From Chloroflexota bacterium (lineage in GTDB: Bacteria; Chloroflexota; UBA6077; FW602-bin22): DNA of 64,000 nucleotides. How positions within the stretch are numbered: the stretch's first letter is position 1; each line of letters begins with the position of its first letter. The DNA is taken from assembly GCA_016875715.1 (NCBI GenBank), contig VGOZ01000003.1, positions 1-64,000 on the forward strand, given 5' to 3'. Shown here in pieces: positions 25,010 to 33,748 of the stretch. The position numbers and the translations under genes were made by a program. The notes under the pieces are model-generated. The model did not search any database. It saw only the letters and a program-made list of their open reading frames with translations, and had not been told where the DNA came from.

Positions 25010-26581
25010 GTGACCCACACTGCCGCCGACCTCGTCGCAGGAGCCCTCGCCCGCTCGGGCGTAGTCGCGTTGCCCAACCTCTCTGGCAATCACATTATGT
25101 CGTTCTACACCGCTCTCGAGAGATCCGGAGTCCGTCTCGTCCATACTCGCCACGAGGCTGCGGCGGTGCACGTCGCTGACGCAGTCGCCCGCCTGACCGA
25201 CCGACCGTGCCCAGCTCTCGTTACCGCGGGACCGGGCTTCGCCAACACGCCAGGCGCGCTCTATACCGCGCTGCAGGCGCAGTCACCGGTGGTGCTCCTG
25301 GCCGGTGCCATCGAGGAGGCATTGCTCGGCCGGCCGGCGTTCCAGGCGATGGATCAGGTCGCGATGAGCCGCGATCTGGGCATTCCCGCGCGACTCGTCC
25401 GAGCGTCCACCGCCCTTGCCGACGTGGGTTGGGCCTTCCGCGGGGCGGATCGCGGAGTTCCTTCGCCCCGCGCGCTGCACCTCTGCGCCGACGTCGGTAG
25501 ACGGACAATCCCGGAACCCGTCCGAGCGATCGCGATGCGCGCGCGACGGCGGCACGCCGATGCCGCGTCCATCCGCACCACAATTGACGCCCTGCGCCGC
25601 GCGCGCCGTCCCCTCATCGTCGGGGGACCGGTACTGGCGCGCGGCGCGGGGCGCGCGCTCTTGCGGCGGAGCGAGGAGATCGGTATCCCCGCGGTGGCGC
25701 TGGAGAGCCCGCGCGGCCTCGGGGATCCGGGCCTTGGCGGAGTCCGGGATGTCCTCCGCGAGGCCGATGCGATCGCGTTCGTGGGCAAGCCGTTCGATTT
25801 CGCGATCGGGTATGGACAGGCGCCTTCGGTGGCCGGCAACGCCAGGCTCGTGCGGCTGGCCGAGGGGAGGTCCGGACCGGGGTCGCTCGCCCCATCTACC
25901 CACCCGACTCTGGCGCTCACCGCGCTGCTCGACGCGTGCGACGTTGACCGACAGGCGGATGGTGGGTGGCTCGCTCGAACACGCGATCTGCGCGACTGGC
26001 GTCCGGCCGTGCCCGATGCCCCCTCGGCCGGGGCGATCCATCCCGGCCGGATCGGGCTAGTCGTCGAGAGAGCGCTGCGGGAGTCCGATGTCCTGGTCGC
26101 GGACGGTGGCGAGTTCAGTCAGTGGGTGCAGGCGTTCGTACGCCGGCCGGAACGGGTGCTGAACGGACCGGCCGGGGCGATCGGCGGCGCGCTCCCGTTC
26201 GCAATCGGCGCGCGCCTCGCCCGGCCCGATGCTCGAATCATCGCGATATCCGGCGATGGCGCCGTCGGCTTCCACCTCGCCGAGTTCGAAACCGCGGCGC
26301 GCGAGAACCTGCCCTTCGTCCTCCTCGTCGGCAACGACCGGCTCTGGAACGCGGAATCGGTGATCCAGAGCCGCTTCGGCGGTCCACCACTGCGCTCGCT
26401 CGATCTCTCCGCGGCACGTTACGATCAGGCCGCCATCGCCCTGGGTGGTTACGGCGAACGGGTGGAGACGGAGCCGGACCTGATCCCGGCGATCGAGCGC
26501 GCACTCGCATCGGGCAAGCCGGCGCTGGTCGAAGTGGCGATTCTGCCTGTCCCGGCTCCTTCCTACGCGCCAACCGTCTGA
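25010..26581 (+). CDS. Thiamine-diphosphate-dependent enzyme, acetolactate-synthase-like
   Basis: 523 residues. The N-terminal PYR domain has the cofactor Glu in HTRHEAAAVHVADAVARL and VTAGPGFANTPGALY. A middle domain follows, then the C-terminal PP domain with GDGAVGFHLAEFETAARENL and the Asn of VGNDRLWN. This matches the AHAS/pyruvate oxidase/benzoylformate decarboxylase group. No regulatory ilvN subunit is near, so a catabolic decarboxylase is as likely as acetolactate synthesis. GTG start, divergent from the DinB gene by 25 bp. Confidence 0.86.
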   Translation: MTHTAADLVAGALARSGVVALPNLSGNHIMSFYTALERSGVRLVHTRHEAAAVHVADAVARLTDRPCPALVTAGPGFANTPGALYTALQAQSPVVLLAGAIEEALLGRPAFQAMDQVAMSRDLGIPARLVRASTALADVGWAFRGADRGVPSPRALHLCADVGRRTIPEPVRAIAMRARRRHADAASIRTTIDALRRARRPLIVGGPVLARGAGRALLRRSEEIGIPAVALESPRGLGDPGLGGVRDVLREADAIAFVGKPFDFAIGYGQAPSVAGNARLVRLAEGRSGPGSLAPSTHPTLALTALLDACDVDRQADGGWLARTRDLRDWRPAVPDAPSAGAIHPGRIGLVVERALRESDVLVADGGEFSQWVQAFVRRPERVLNGPAGAIGGALPFAIGARLARPDARIIAISGDGAVGFHLAEFETAARENLPFVLLVGNDRLWNAESVIQSRFGGPPLRSLDLSAARYDQAAIALGGYGERVETEPDLIPAIERALASGKPALVEVAILPVPAPSYAPTV

Positions 26582-26670
26582 CCGCGCGGCCCGCGTGCGG
26601 TGGCGAGTCCTCGCCACGTCGCCCCTCGACTACGTTCGGTCAGGCTGCGGTGACGATCTACAGTCGCCCC

Positions 26671-26922
26671 ATGAGACTGACACCGGCAGACGTCCTGGCC
26701 GGACTTCCGGAGAATCTGTCGCGGGAGGAGGCGCGGGCGTGGTTACGCGCGGCCAACGAGCTTCTGGAGGCGTCGGTCGGCGTCGTCGCGACGCCGGAGC
26801 AGATGCGGCGTTTCACTTCGGCGCAGTGGCAGGCACTCAAGCGCGATCCGCACGCGCTGAGCGAGGCGGTGCGCGCTGCGCATGTGCGGTTCCGGGAGCG
26901 ATTCGATCGTCCGCCCCTGTGA
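26671..26922 (+). CDS. Hypothetical small protein, 83 residues
   Basis: Starts at ATG 26671 (MRLTPADVLAGLPENLSREE); the longer track ORF in this frame is a shadow of the ThDP gene. It is predicted helical and charged, without cysteines or membrane segments (ARAWLRAANELLEAS, QWQALKRDPHALSEAVRAAH). Codon-position GC bias and amino-acid mix look coding. No family recognised. Confidence 0.5.
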   Translation: MRLTPADVLAGLPENLSREEARAWLRAANELLEASVGVVATPEQMRRFTSAQWQALKRDPHALSEAVRAAHVRFRERFDRPPL

Positions 26923-27137
26923 GCAATTGCCGTGACACTCGCCGAAGTGCTGACACCCCGCGACACGCGCGCCCTTGCGACGCGTTTATCCACGGTGCGA
27001 TCGACACCACCGTAGAAATAATCCGGCGCAAGGTGATGTGAACGGGTGGGCAATCGAACAAATGCCCCGTCTTCGGTGTCCCTGACGGCACGCCGTGCAC
27101 GCTGTCCATCGTGATGCACGTCCTACCATTCGCCCCG

Positions 27138-27770
27138 ATGATCCCGCTGATCGCGCACGATGGCCCGACGACAAAGCTGACTGTGTGGTCCGACTACATA
27201 TGACCGTGGTGCTACATCGGCCAGGCTCGGGTCGATACGATCGCGCGGGAGTTCGCCCTCACCATCGAATGGAAATCCTTCGAACTCCACCCCGGAGTCC
27301 CGCCGGAGGGGATGGCTCTCCCCTATAGCCCCGAACGGATCGCGGAGGGACAGGCGCGTCTGGAGACGGCCGCGGCGGCGGAGGGCCTCGCCTACGGTCG
27401 TCGGTCGCACTGGTTCGACACCCGGCCGGCCCACGAGGCCACGCTGTGGGCGGCGGACCTCGGTGCCGCCGATCGTATGAAGCGTGCGATCTTTCCGGCC
27501 TACTTTGTGGAGGGGCGCAACATCGGGTCGCCGGAAGTCCTAGCCGAGATCGCTACGGCGGTGGATCTGGATGGCGCGGACCTGAGAGCCGCGCTCGAGG
27601 AAGGGCGATACGCCGAGGCGGTGAGCGCGCAGTTCGCGGAGGCGCGCGCCATCGGCGTGACCGCCGTGCCCACCTTCGTCATCGCGGATCGCTACGCGAT
27701 CATGGGCGCCCACCCAGTGGAGGGCTTCCGGCAAATGCTCGGCCGCGTCCGAGCGCCGCGACGGGACTGA
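27138..27770 (+). CDS. DsbA/FrnE-like oxidoreductase, candidate selenoprotein (UPWC)
   Basis: The frame from ATG 27138 reads MIPLIAHDGPTTKLTVWSDYI, then TGA, then PWCYIGQARVDTIAREFALT and on to a TGA at 27768, the C-terminal part being the track ORF at 27312. Family members have VWSDYICPWCYIG here, so the UGA replaces exactly the first active-site Cys of CPWC. The cis-Pro loop is intact (AVPTFVIADRYAIMG), as are the helical insert and C-terminal helix. With a tRNA-Sec gene in the same window, the UGA (Sec22) is read as Sec, giving U-P-W-C. Length is about 210 residues, normal for FrnE. A nearby ATG (27114) or GTG could serve as start; no clear SD. A bacterial SECIS hairpin just after UGA was not provable by eye. 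Confidence 0.78.
27201..27203 (+). other. UGA codon proposed to encode selenocysteine
   Basis: TAC-ATA-TGA-CCG-TGG-TGC: the stop lies in frame within a conserved CxxC motif, with coding sequence continuing about 190 codons downstream. The second Cys (TGC 27210) is kept. A simple TGC-to-TGA error is the competing explanation, so conservation of UGA in relatives would decide. Confidence 0.72.
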
Positions 27771-27776
27771 GGCCCG

Positions 27777-28697
27777 CTACCGCGGCGTCGCCGACTCGCG
27801 GACAGAGACCGCCGTCGCGCGCAACGTACCGGCCAGGTCGGCGAGCCAATCCGCCCGCGCCGCCGCCCGCTCCGGGTGCGCCAGAACGACCCCCTCGAGC
27901 CGCCCCCAGGCTCGAAACAAATCGCGCGCGATCCGGACGATCTCGCGCGGTGGTGCAGCGATGACGTCGAGCGTCTTCTCGATCTGAATCGCGTGCTCCC
28001 GGAAATGCGCCGCCCAGCGGTGGAGGCGGAACCGAACGTTGACCTCGAACCCGGCCCAGACCGTGGGCGCGGCTAGTCCTCGCCAGTCATCGAGCCCCCA
28101 GATCGCCGCCAGACCCTCGTGGTGCAGGTCGCTCATCCGATCGAGGATGGGAGCGAGCCCCCCGAGGCCGAGCGTTGCGCTCAGTTCGTGCGCGGGGATA
28201 AGGCTCTCAGCCGGACGCACGGGAAGATCCGGTTGGGCGAGGCGCCCGAGTGCATATGCGGTTGAGAACGCGTAGCGTACCTGCGTGGCGAGGATGTGCC
28301 CCAGCGTCTGGCGGAGGCTCCACTCGCCGCCCGCCGGCGCCCGATCGAGCAGATCGTCACCGACGTCGAGCAGCAGGCCGCGCAACCCCCAGCAAGCCGC
28401 CGTGGCCTGGACGAGGTTGGCGCCGCCGTGCGTCGCCCGTGGTGATCCCTCACGCAGCATCGTCGCAGTCGCCTCATCGATCCGCTCGGCGATGTAGTAG
28501 AGGCCGTAGCGAACATCCGCCTCGCCGTGCAGGAACGGCCACCCCCGGCCCAGTCCGTCGTCGGGGATGGCGAGGATCTCCGCAGCGGCCCGCCGGATCG
28601 TCGCACCAGCGTCGACGACACCGGACGGGAGCGGCGGACCCACCAGGTCGATCCCTGCGGCGCGCAGGAACGCCCCGACCGTTATTGCGTCCGCCAC
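27777..28697 (-). CDS. DinB-superfamily protein, two-domain length
   Basis: 306 residues. The C-terminal half carries a DinB-like core: GGEWSLRQTLGHILATQVRYAFS and later FRLHRWAAHFREHAIQIEKTL, with spaced His. The N-terminal part (MADAITVGAFLRAAGIDLVG, VDAGATIRRAAAEILAIPDDG) is helical and unassigned. It overlaps the methyltransferase upstream by 16 nt and is last in the AceE-like/methyltransferase/DinB operon. Confidence 0.68.
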   Translation of the reverse strand: MADAITVGAFLRAAGIDLVGPPLPSGVVDAGATIRRAAAEILAIPDDGLGRGWPFLHGEADVRYGLYYIAERIDEATATMLREGSPRATHGGANLVQATAACWGLRGLLLDVGDDLLDRAPAGGEWSLRQTLGHILATQVRYAFSTAYALGRLAQPDLPVRPAESLIPAHELSATLGLGGLAPILDRMSDLHHEGLAAIWGLDDWRGLAAPTVWAGFEVNVRFRLHRWAAHFREHAIQIEKTLDVIAAPPREIVRIARDLFRAWGRLEGVVLAHPERAAARADWLADLAGTLRATAVSVRESATPR

Positions 28698-29455
28698 ACC
28701 GATACCGAGTAGAGCAACCCGATCTCCCGCTCACCGCGACCGCCCGACAGGTGAAAGCTGCTGACTCCGCCCGGGTGGCGGCGGATCGCCTCCTCGATGA
28801 GGTCGCGCGATTGCGCCGCGCCGGACCCACGCGCCAGCCACTCCTCGAAGTCGAGGCGGAAGGGCACCACCTTCTCGCGCACCGGGAGTAGACCGAGCGC
28901 GAGAGCCAGCGCACGGATCCGCGCGTGCGGCAGGCACGCCCAGTGCGAAGGGTCGCGCAGGCGTTCGATGGATTCGTGCCAGAGCGACTCGGCGCGATCC
29001 TCCGACCCGACGTGATCCGCGATCACGATGTGTCCGCCCGAACGGACCACACGCGCCATCTCAGCCACGCAGCGCTCGGGGAATGGGATGTGGTGGAGGC
29101 TGAAGCGAGTCACTGCGCCATCGAAGGAACCGGCGCGCACATCGAGCGCGCACGCGTCGCCCAGCGCGAAGGTGATGTTTGTCAGCCCTTCGCGCGCCGC
29201 CTCGGCTCGACCGAGTTCAACCATCGCTGCGGTCAGGTCGATGGCATGTACCACCGCGACATGCGGCGCGAGCGCGCGGGAGACGAGTCCGGGCCCGGCC
29301 GCGAGATCCACCCAGGACTGATCGGGCGCAAACGGCATGAACTCGATCAGGCCGCGCAGAGTCGCGGCGGAGCGCATCACCGGACTCACGTTGAAGGCGC
29401 GCGCCTGGTGCGTAAACTCGGAGAGAATTGACTGGCCGTGGCCGGTCTCGATCAC
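28682..29455 (-). CDS. Class I SAM-dependent methyltransferase (Methyltransf_11)
   Basis: 257 residues. VDLAAGPGLVSRALAPH is motif I, AIDLTAAMVELGRAEA the acidic loop, and TRFSLHHIPFPERCVAEMARVV and GGHIVIADHVG are UbiE/ArsM-like blocks. GTG 29455 overlaps the AceE-like stop as GTGA, so translation is probably coupled. The methyl acceptor is unknown. Confidence 0.82.
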   Translation of the reverse strand: MIETGHGQSILSEFTHQARAFNVSPVMRSAATLRGLIEFMPFAPDQSWVDLAAGPGLVSRALAPHVAVVHAIDLTAAMVELGRAEAAREGLTNITFALGDACALDVRAGSFDGAVTRFSLHHIPFPERCVAEMARVVRSGGHIVIADHVGSEDRAESLWHESIERLRDPSHWACLPHARIRALALALGLLPVREKVVPFRLDFEEWLARGSGAAQSRDLIEEAIRRHPGGVSSFHLSGGRGEREIGLLYSVSVWRTQ

Positions 29456-31884
29456 CCGGCTCGATTCTCCAGCGCGACGAACGCGGCGTTCACGATGTGA
29501 TCCGCGTCGATACCGTATTCGCGGTACAGGTCCGGCATCGACCCGGACTGCCCGAATCGGTCCACGCCCAGGGGGATTACCACCGTGCCCAGCGCGGCAC
29601 CAAGCCCGGCGAGGGCGTGTGACGCTCCGTCCAGAACCGTCACGATAGGGGCCCCGCGCTCGTCCGGGTGTATGATGCGGCCAAGGTGGCCGATCGGGTC
29701 ACCCACGGACTCGCCGCGCGCCTGGCGGCGCCGCGCCTCGGCATAGCGCTGATGGAGGAGGCCGGCGCTGGTCAGATTCAGGACGTTGGCGGGCACGCCC
29801 TCGGCGGCGAGGATCTCGGCGGCGCGCACCGCCTCCGGTATCACGGCTCCGGCGGCAGCGATCTGGACGAGATCGGGACGATGCGCGCCGGCGGCGCCGT
29901 CGCGCCAGTCCACGAGGCGATAACCGCCGGCGAGGACTTGACGGCGCAACTCCTCCTCGCCGTAGCGCCGCAGCGCCGGCGTGAGGAGGGACTGATCGAG
30001 CACCTTGGTCGTCAGCCGGAGGTAGCTTGCCGCACCGTGTTCCCTGTCGCAGACCCGGCGGATCGCTTCGAGGAGAATCCACTCGACCTCGCGCGCGAAC
30101 GCCGGTTCGAAGGGATCGATCCCCGGAAGTTCGATGCCGAGCGATGGCGTCACGGTCGACTGGTGGGCGCCGCCTTCCGGGCTGAGCGTGATCCCGGAGG
30201 GAGTCGCCACGATGATGAAGCGACTCCCCGAATAGAGAGCGTGGATGATCGCGTCCAGACCGCGGCAGATGAACGGGTCGTACACCGTGCCGATAGGGAC
30301 CAGGGGCTGCCCGATCAGATCACCGGCGAGCCCGGCCTGGCCGAGCAGTGAAAATAGGTTCATCTCGGAGATGCCGAGTTCGATGTGCTGTCCGGTCGGC
30401 CCAGGCTGCCAGCGCAGGAGGCGCGGCCCCGGCAGCGGCACCTCTTCCTGGTCGGTCGCGTGGAAGACACCAACGCGATTGACCCACCCGCCGAGGTTCG
30501 TCGATACCGCAACGTCCGCGCTCATCGTCACGATGCACTCGCCAACTCCGGGGATTCCCGGTAGATCGGTCAAAATCCGACCGAACGCCTCCTGGGTGGA
30601 GATGCGGTCGGCGAAGCGCGTACCCACATCCGCGGGGACAGCGCCAAGTGGTATGACTCGACGGGCAGACGCGTCTGCGGGTTCGCGAAGTCGATTCGCG
30701 GCTCGCCGAATCAGATCGGCCTCGGCGGATTCTGGCGGGAATCCGGCCCAGGGGTCGCCCTCCGGAACACCCAATGCGACGCGAAGATCCTCGATCTGTT
30801 CCGGCGTCAGTTGCGCGGCGTGGTTCATCGGATCGCCGGCGAAGGGAAGGCCCCAGCCTTTGATCGTGTAGGCGAAGAGCACGGTCGGGCTCGTGGTATG
30901 CCGCGCCGCCGCACGGAATCGCCCGACGAGTTCGGCGAGGTCGTGTCCTCCGAGATCGCCGATCAGTTCGGGCAGTTCCTCATCGCGATGCGCACGCAGC
31001 AGCCGGGAGATCGCGCCGCCGCCCGAGAGGCGGCCCAGTCGCTCGCGTATCTCTCCACCCTGCAGGCGAATGAGTGCCTGGTACTGCTGGTTGCTCATTT
31101 CGTCGATCGCGCACTTCAATTCCTCGCCACCGGGCGCACGGAAGAGCGCCTGGAGGCGCCGGCCATATTTCGCCTCGAGGACATTCCAGTTGTTCGCACG
31201 GAACATCTGCTGCAGTTGCGTCGCGCGGATGCCCGGAATGACCCGATCGAGGCTCTGTCGATTGAGATCGACGATCCAGAGGACGTTGCCAAGAGTCGAG
31301 AGGTGCTCTTCGGCGACCGCCTCCCAGATCGAGCCCTCATCGAGCTCCGCATCTCCCACCACGGAGACAAAGCGTCGGCCCGCGGGTGCCTCGAAGTGCG
31401 TACCCGCGTAGCGATCGACCAGCGCAGCGAAGGCGGGGACGGTCGCGCCGAAACCCATCGAACCGAGCGAGAAATGGATCGGACCCGGATCCTTCGTCTG
31501 GCTCGGATAGGACTGCAGACCGTGGAACTCCCGCAACCGCGGAAGGAAATCGCCGGAGAGGTTGCCCAGGAGGTACTGGATGGAGTGGAACGCCGGGGAC
31601 CCGTGCGGCTTGGGCGCCACCCGATCGCCGGCGCGGAGGAAGGCGAACCACAGCGCGGTGAAGATCGAGACGATCGAGGCAGACGACGCCTGGTGGCCGC
31701 CGACCTTCAGGCCGTCCACATTTGGCCGGATGCTGTTGGCGTGGTGGATCATGTACGTCGACATCCACAGGATGCGCCGCTGGATCGACTCCATTGCCGC
31801 GAGGTCGGCGGCTGACATGACCGGCACCGAACTTACTGCGGCGAGCGTTCCACCGCGCGACGATGAGCGGACGGACTGCGACAT
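29452..31884 (-). CDS. Pyruvate dehydrogenase E1 (AceE)-like / transketolase-family enzyme
   Basis: 810 residues. The homodimeric alpha-ketoacid dehydrogenase architecture is visible: N-terminal ThDP domain with DGLKVGGHQASSASIVSI and VVGDAELDEGSIWEAVAEEH (the GDG-N-like cofactor motif), middle PYR domain with ISTQEAFGRILTDL and LGISEMNLFSLLGQAGLAG, and C-terminal transketolase domain. AceE of Escherichia coli is about 890 residues, so this is slightly short. No E2 or E3 gene is in the window. A strong AGGAGG lies 8 nt before ATG 31884. It heads a three-gene operon with the methyltransferase and DinB protein. Confidence 0.82.
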   Translation of the reverse strand: MSQSVRSSSRGGTLAAVSSVPVMSAADLAAMESIQRRILWMSTYMIHHANSIRPNVDGLKVGGHQASSASIVSIFTALWFAFLRAGDRVAPKPHGSPAFHSIQYLLGNLSGDFLPRLREFHGLQSYPSQTKDPGPIHFSLGSMGFGATVPAFAALVDRYAGTHFEAPAGRRFVSVVGDAELDEGSIWEAVAEEHLSTLGNVLWIVDLNRQSLDRVIPGIRATQLQQMFRANNWNVLEAKYGRRLQALFRAPGGEELKCAIDEMSNQQYQALIRLQGGEIRERLGRLSGGGAISRLLRAHRDEELPELIGDLGGHDLAELVGRFRAAARHTTSPTVLFAYTIKGWGLPFAGDPMNHAAQLTPEQIEDLRVALGVPEGDPWAGFPPESAEADLIRRAANRLREPADASARRVIPLGAVPADVGTRFADRISTQEAFGRILTDLPGIPGVGECIVTMSADVAVSTNLGGWVNRVGVFHATDQEEVPLPGPRLLRWQPGPTGQHIELGISEMNLFSLLGQAGLAGDLIGQPLVPIGTVYDPFICRGLDAIIHALYSGSRFIIVATPSGITLSPEGGAHQSTVTPSLGIELPGIDPFEPAFAREVEWILLEAIRRVCDREHGAASYLRLTTKVLDQSLLTPALRRYGEEELRRQVLAGGYRLVDWRDGAAGAHRPDLVQIAAAGAVIPEAVRAAEILAAEGVPANVLNLTSAGLLHQRYAEARRRQARGESVGDPIGHLGRIIHPDERGAPIVTVLDGASHALAGLGAALGTVVIPLGVDRFGQSGSMPDLYREYGIDADHIVNAAFVALENRAG

Positions 31885-31951
31885 TGGTCGAGACCTCCTG
31901 GGGCCGCGACGCGATTCTACCCCGAGGTGATTCGTCTCCCGCGATCGAAAG

Positions 31952-32659
31952 TCACTCGATCGTCAGACGGAGCCGTTTGTTGTTCCTCCCCTTCGACTCG
32001 TAACCGGCGATCCGGGCATGACCAACATGCGCTGTATTCGCGACGTGTGTCCCGCCATCCGCCTGCAGGTCCAGACCGACGATATCGACAATGCGGATCG
32101 TCTCGATCCCTTCGGGGAGGAGGTTCACCTTCGTCCGTATCAGATCCGGAATCGCGAAGGCCTCGGCGCGGGGCAGGAACCGCACCTGCACGGGTCGCGC
32201 GGCGGCGATCTCCTCCGTCATCCGTTCCTGAACCCGCGCGACGAAATCGGCCTCCAGACGCTCCAGATCGAAGTCCATGCGTGCGCTACCCACATCCATA
32301 CTCGCGCCGGTGACACTCGCGCCGTAGTCGCGAAAGATGATCCCACACAGGACGTGGAGCGCCGTGTGCGCGCGCATCAACGCGTGGCGACGAGGCCATT
32401 CGATCTCCCCCTCGATCGCCTCACCGACCCGCGGCCTCACCCCTTCGATCAGGTGGATGGGACCAGACGTCCCCCGGCGAACGCCGTGGACGGAGAAGGA
32501 CGCGCCGCCCTGCCAGATCGTCCCCAGATCAGCGGGCTGCCCGCCGCCACCAGGAAAGAACGCGGTGCGATCGAGAACGACGCCATCACCATCCTCGGAA
32601 ACGACTGTCGCGGAGAAGGCCTTGAGGTAAGCGTCGGAGTGATAGAGGGCTTCGGTCAT
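31952..32659 (-). CDS. Alanyl-tRNA editing protein AlaX-like
   Basis: 235 residues from ATG 32659 (MTEALYHSDAYLKAFSATVV). AlaX proteins hydrolyse Ser/Gly mischarged on tRNA-Ala. The metal HxxxH is in HTALHVLCGII, FFPGGGGQPADLG is typical, and the C-terminal zinc motif reads LQADGGTHVANT, in which the usual Cys of CGGTH is Asp. The track ORF beyond 32659 runs over the divergent MoxR start and is discarded. Confidence 0.85.
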   Translation of the reverse strand: MTEALYHSDAYLKAFSATVVSEDGDGVVLDRTAFFPGGGGQPADLGTIWQGGASFSVHGVRRGTSGPIHLIEGVRPRVGEAIEGEIEWPRRHALMRAHTALHVLCGIIFRDYGASVTGASMDVGSARMDFDLERLEADFVARVQERMTEEIAAARPVQVRFLPRAEAFAIPDLIRTKVNLLPEGIETIRIVDIVGLDLQADGGTHVANTAHVGHARIAGYESKGRNNKRLRLTIE

Positions 32660-32684
32660 GGGCCGAAGGCTATCATCGGCCGCG

Positions 32685-33743
32685 ATGCGCGATCCGCTGC
32701 GCCCCGGCAGAACGATCGGCGACGAGATCGACCGGCCGGTCCACATCCGGGCGCGAGGCGCCGACGCCACTTCCGATCCAGTCGAAGAATCGGTCGCGCT
32801 TGGTCGCGCCATCGAGAACGCGATCCGCGCCCGCGTGATCGGTCAGGATGACTTGATCCGCGGCGTTCTGCTCGCACTGCTCTCGGGTGGACACTGCCTG
32901 GTCGAGGGAACTCCCGGCCTCGGCAAGACCATGCTCGTGCGGACGATCGGCGCGGTGCTCGGCGTCACCTTCAGCCGGATCCAGTTCACGCCCGATCTGA
33001 TGCCCACCGACGTGATCGGCACGTCGATCTATGGCCCGAACCTGAACGGCGCGCGCACACTGCGTTTCGAGCCCGGCCCGCTGTTCGCAGGAGTGGTCCT
33101 CGCCGACGAGGTCAACCGAGCCACGCCGAAGACTCAGTCCGCACTCCTGGAGGCCATGGAGGAGGGTCAAGCGACGGTCAGCGGAGAGACCTATCGCCTT
33201 CCCGAACCGTTCTTCGTGCTGGCGACGCAGAACCCGATCGAGATGGAAGGCACCTATCCCCTGCCGGACGTGCAACTGGATCGCTTCTTCTTCAAGCTCC
33301 ACGTGGACTATCCCAGCCCCGCCGACCTCAACCGAATCCTCGAGGCCACCACCCGAGGCCCTGAGGCGGAACCGGAGAGGATCGCGAGCGGCGACGGCCT
33401 GCTGCTCGCCCGCGCGGTCGTGCGCGAACTGCCGATCGCCAGTTATGTCCGCGACTACGCGGCGCGACTCGTCCTCGCGACCCACCCGAATCGGCGCGCG
33501 CCGCGCATCGTCCGCCGCTACGTCGCTCACGGTGCGAGTCCGCGAGGCGCACAGAGCATGATCCTGGCGGCCAAGGCGCGCGCGCTGCTGGGGGGGCGGT
33601 ACAACGTGTCGTTTGCCGACATTCGGTCTGTCACATTGCCGGCGCTCCGTCACCGGGTGAAGCGCAACCTCGCCGGCGAGGTCAGCGGCGTCACGACCGA
33701 TCAGGTCCTCGACGCGGTGCTGCGCGAGATTGTCGAGGAGTAA
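32685..33743 (+). CDS. MoxR-type AAA+ ATPase
   Basis: About 352 residues. Walker A EGTPGLGKTMLVRTIG, Walker B GVVLADEVNRATPKTQSALLEAMEE, the sensor-1 region FFVLATQNPIEMEGTYPLPDVQLDRF and sensor 2 are all classic MoxR. These act as chaperones, usually beside DUF58 and vWA (BatA/BatB) genes. Here the next gene is a convergent SDR, so the usual partners are missing. The start at 32685 (MRDPLRPGRTIGDE) avoids overlapping the AlaX start; ATG 32658 is the alternative. Confidence 0.9.
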   Translation: MRDPLRPGRTIGDEIDRPVHIRARGADATSDPVEESVALGRAIENAIRARVIGQDDLIRGVLLALLSGGHCLVEGTPGLGKTMLVRTIGAVLGVTFSRIQFTPDLMPTDVIGTSIYGPNLNGARTLRFEPGPLFAGVVLADEVNRATPKTQSALLEAMEEGQATVSGETYRLPEPFFVLATQNPIEMEGTYPLPDVQLDRFFFKLHVDYPSPADLNRILEATTRGPEAEPERIASGDGLLLARAVVRELPIASYVRDYAARLVLATHPNRRAPRIVRRYVAHGASPRGAQSMILAAKARALLGGRYNVSFADIRSVTLPALRHRVKRNLAGEVSGVTTDQVLDAVLREIVEE

Positions 33744-33748
33744 CGCCC

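Noticed and set aside
26923-27137. Small RNA or gene in the gap before the selenoprotein
   Set aside because: Only short inverted repeats (GGCACGCCGTGC) and no convincing promoter or ORF were seen.
27204-27250. SECIS hairpin after the UGA codon
   Set aside because: Small stems can be drawn (CCG...CGG) but none is convincing by eye; an energy calculation is needed, so it is not listed as a feature.
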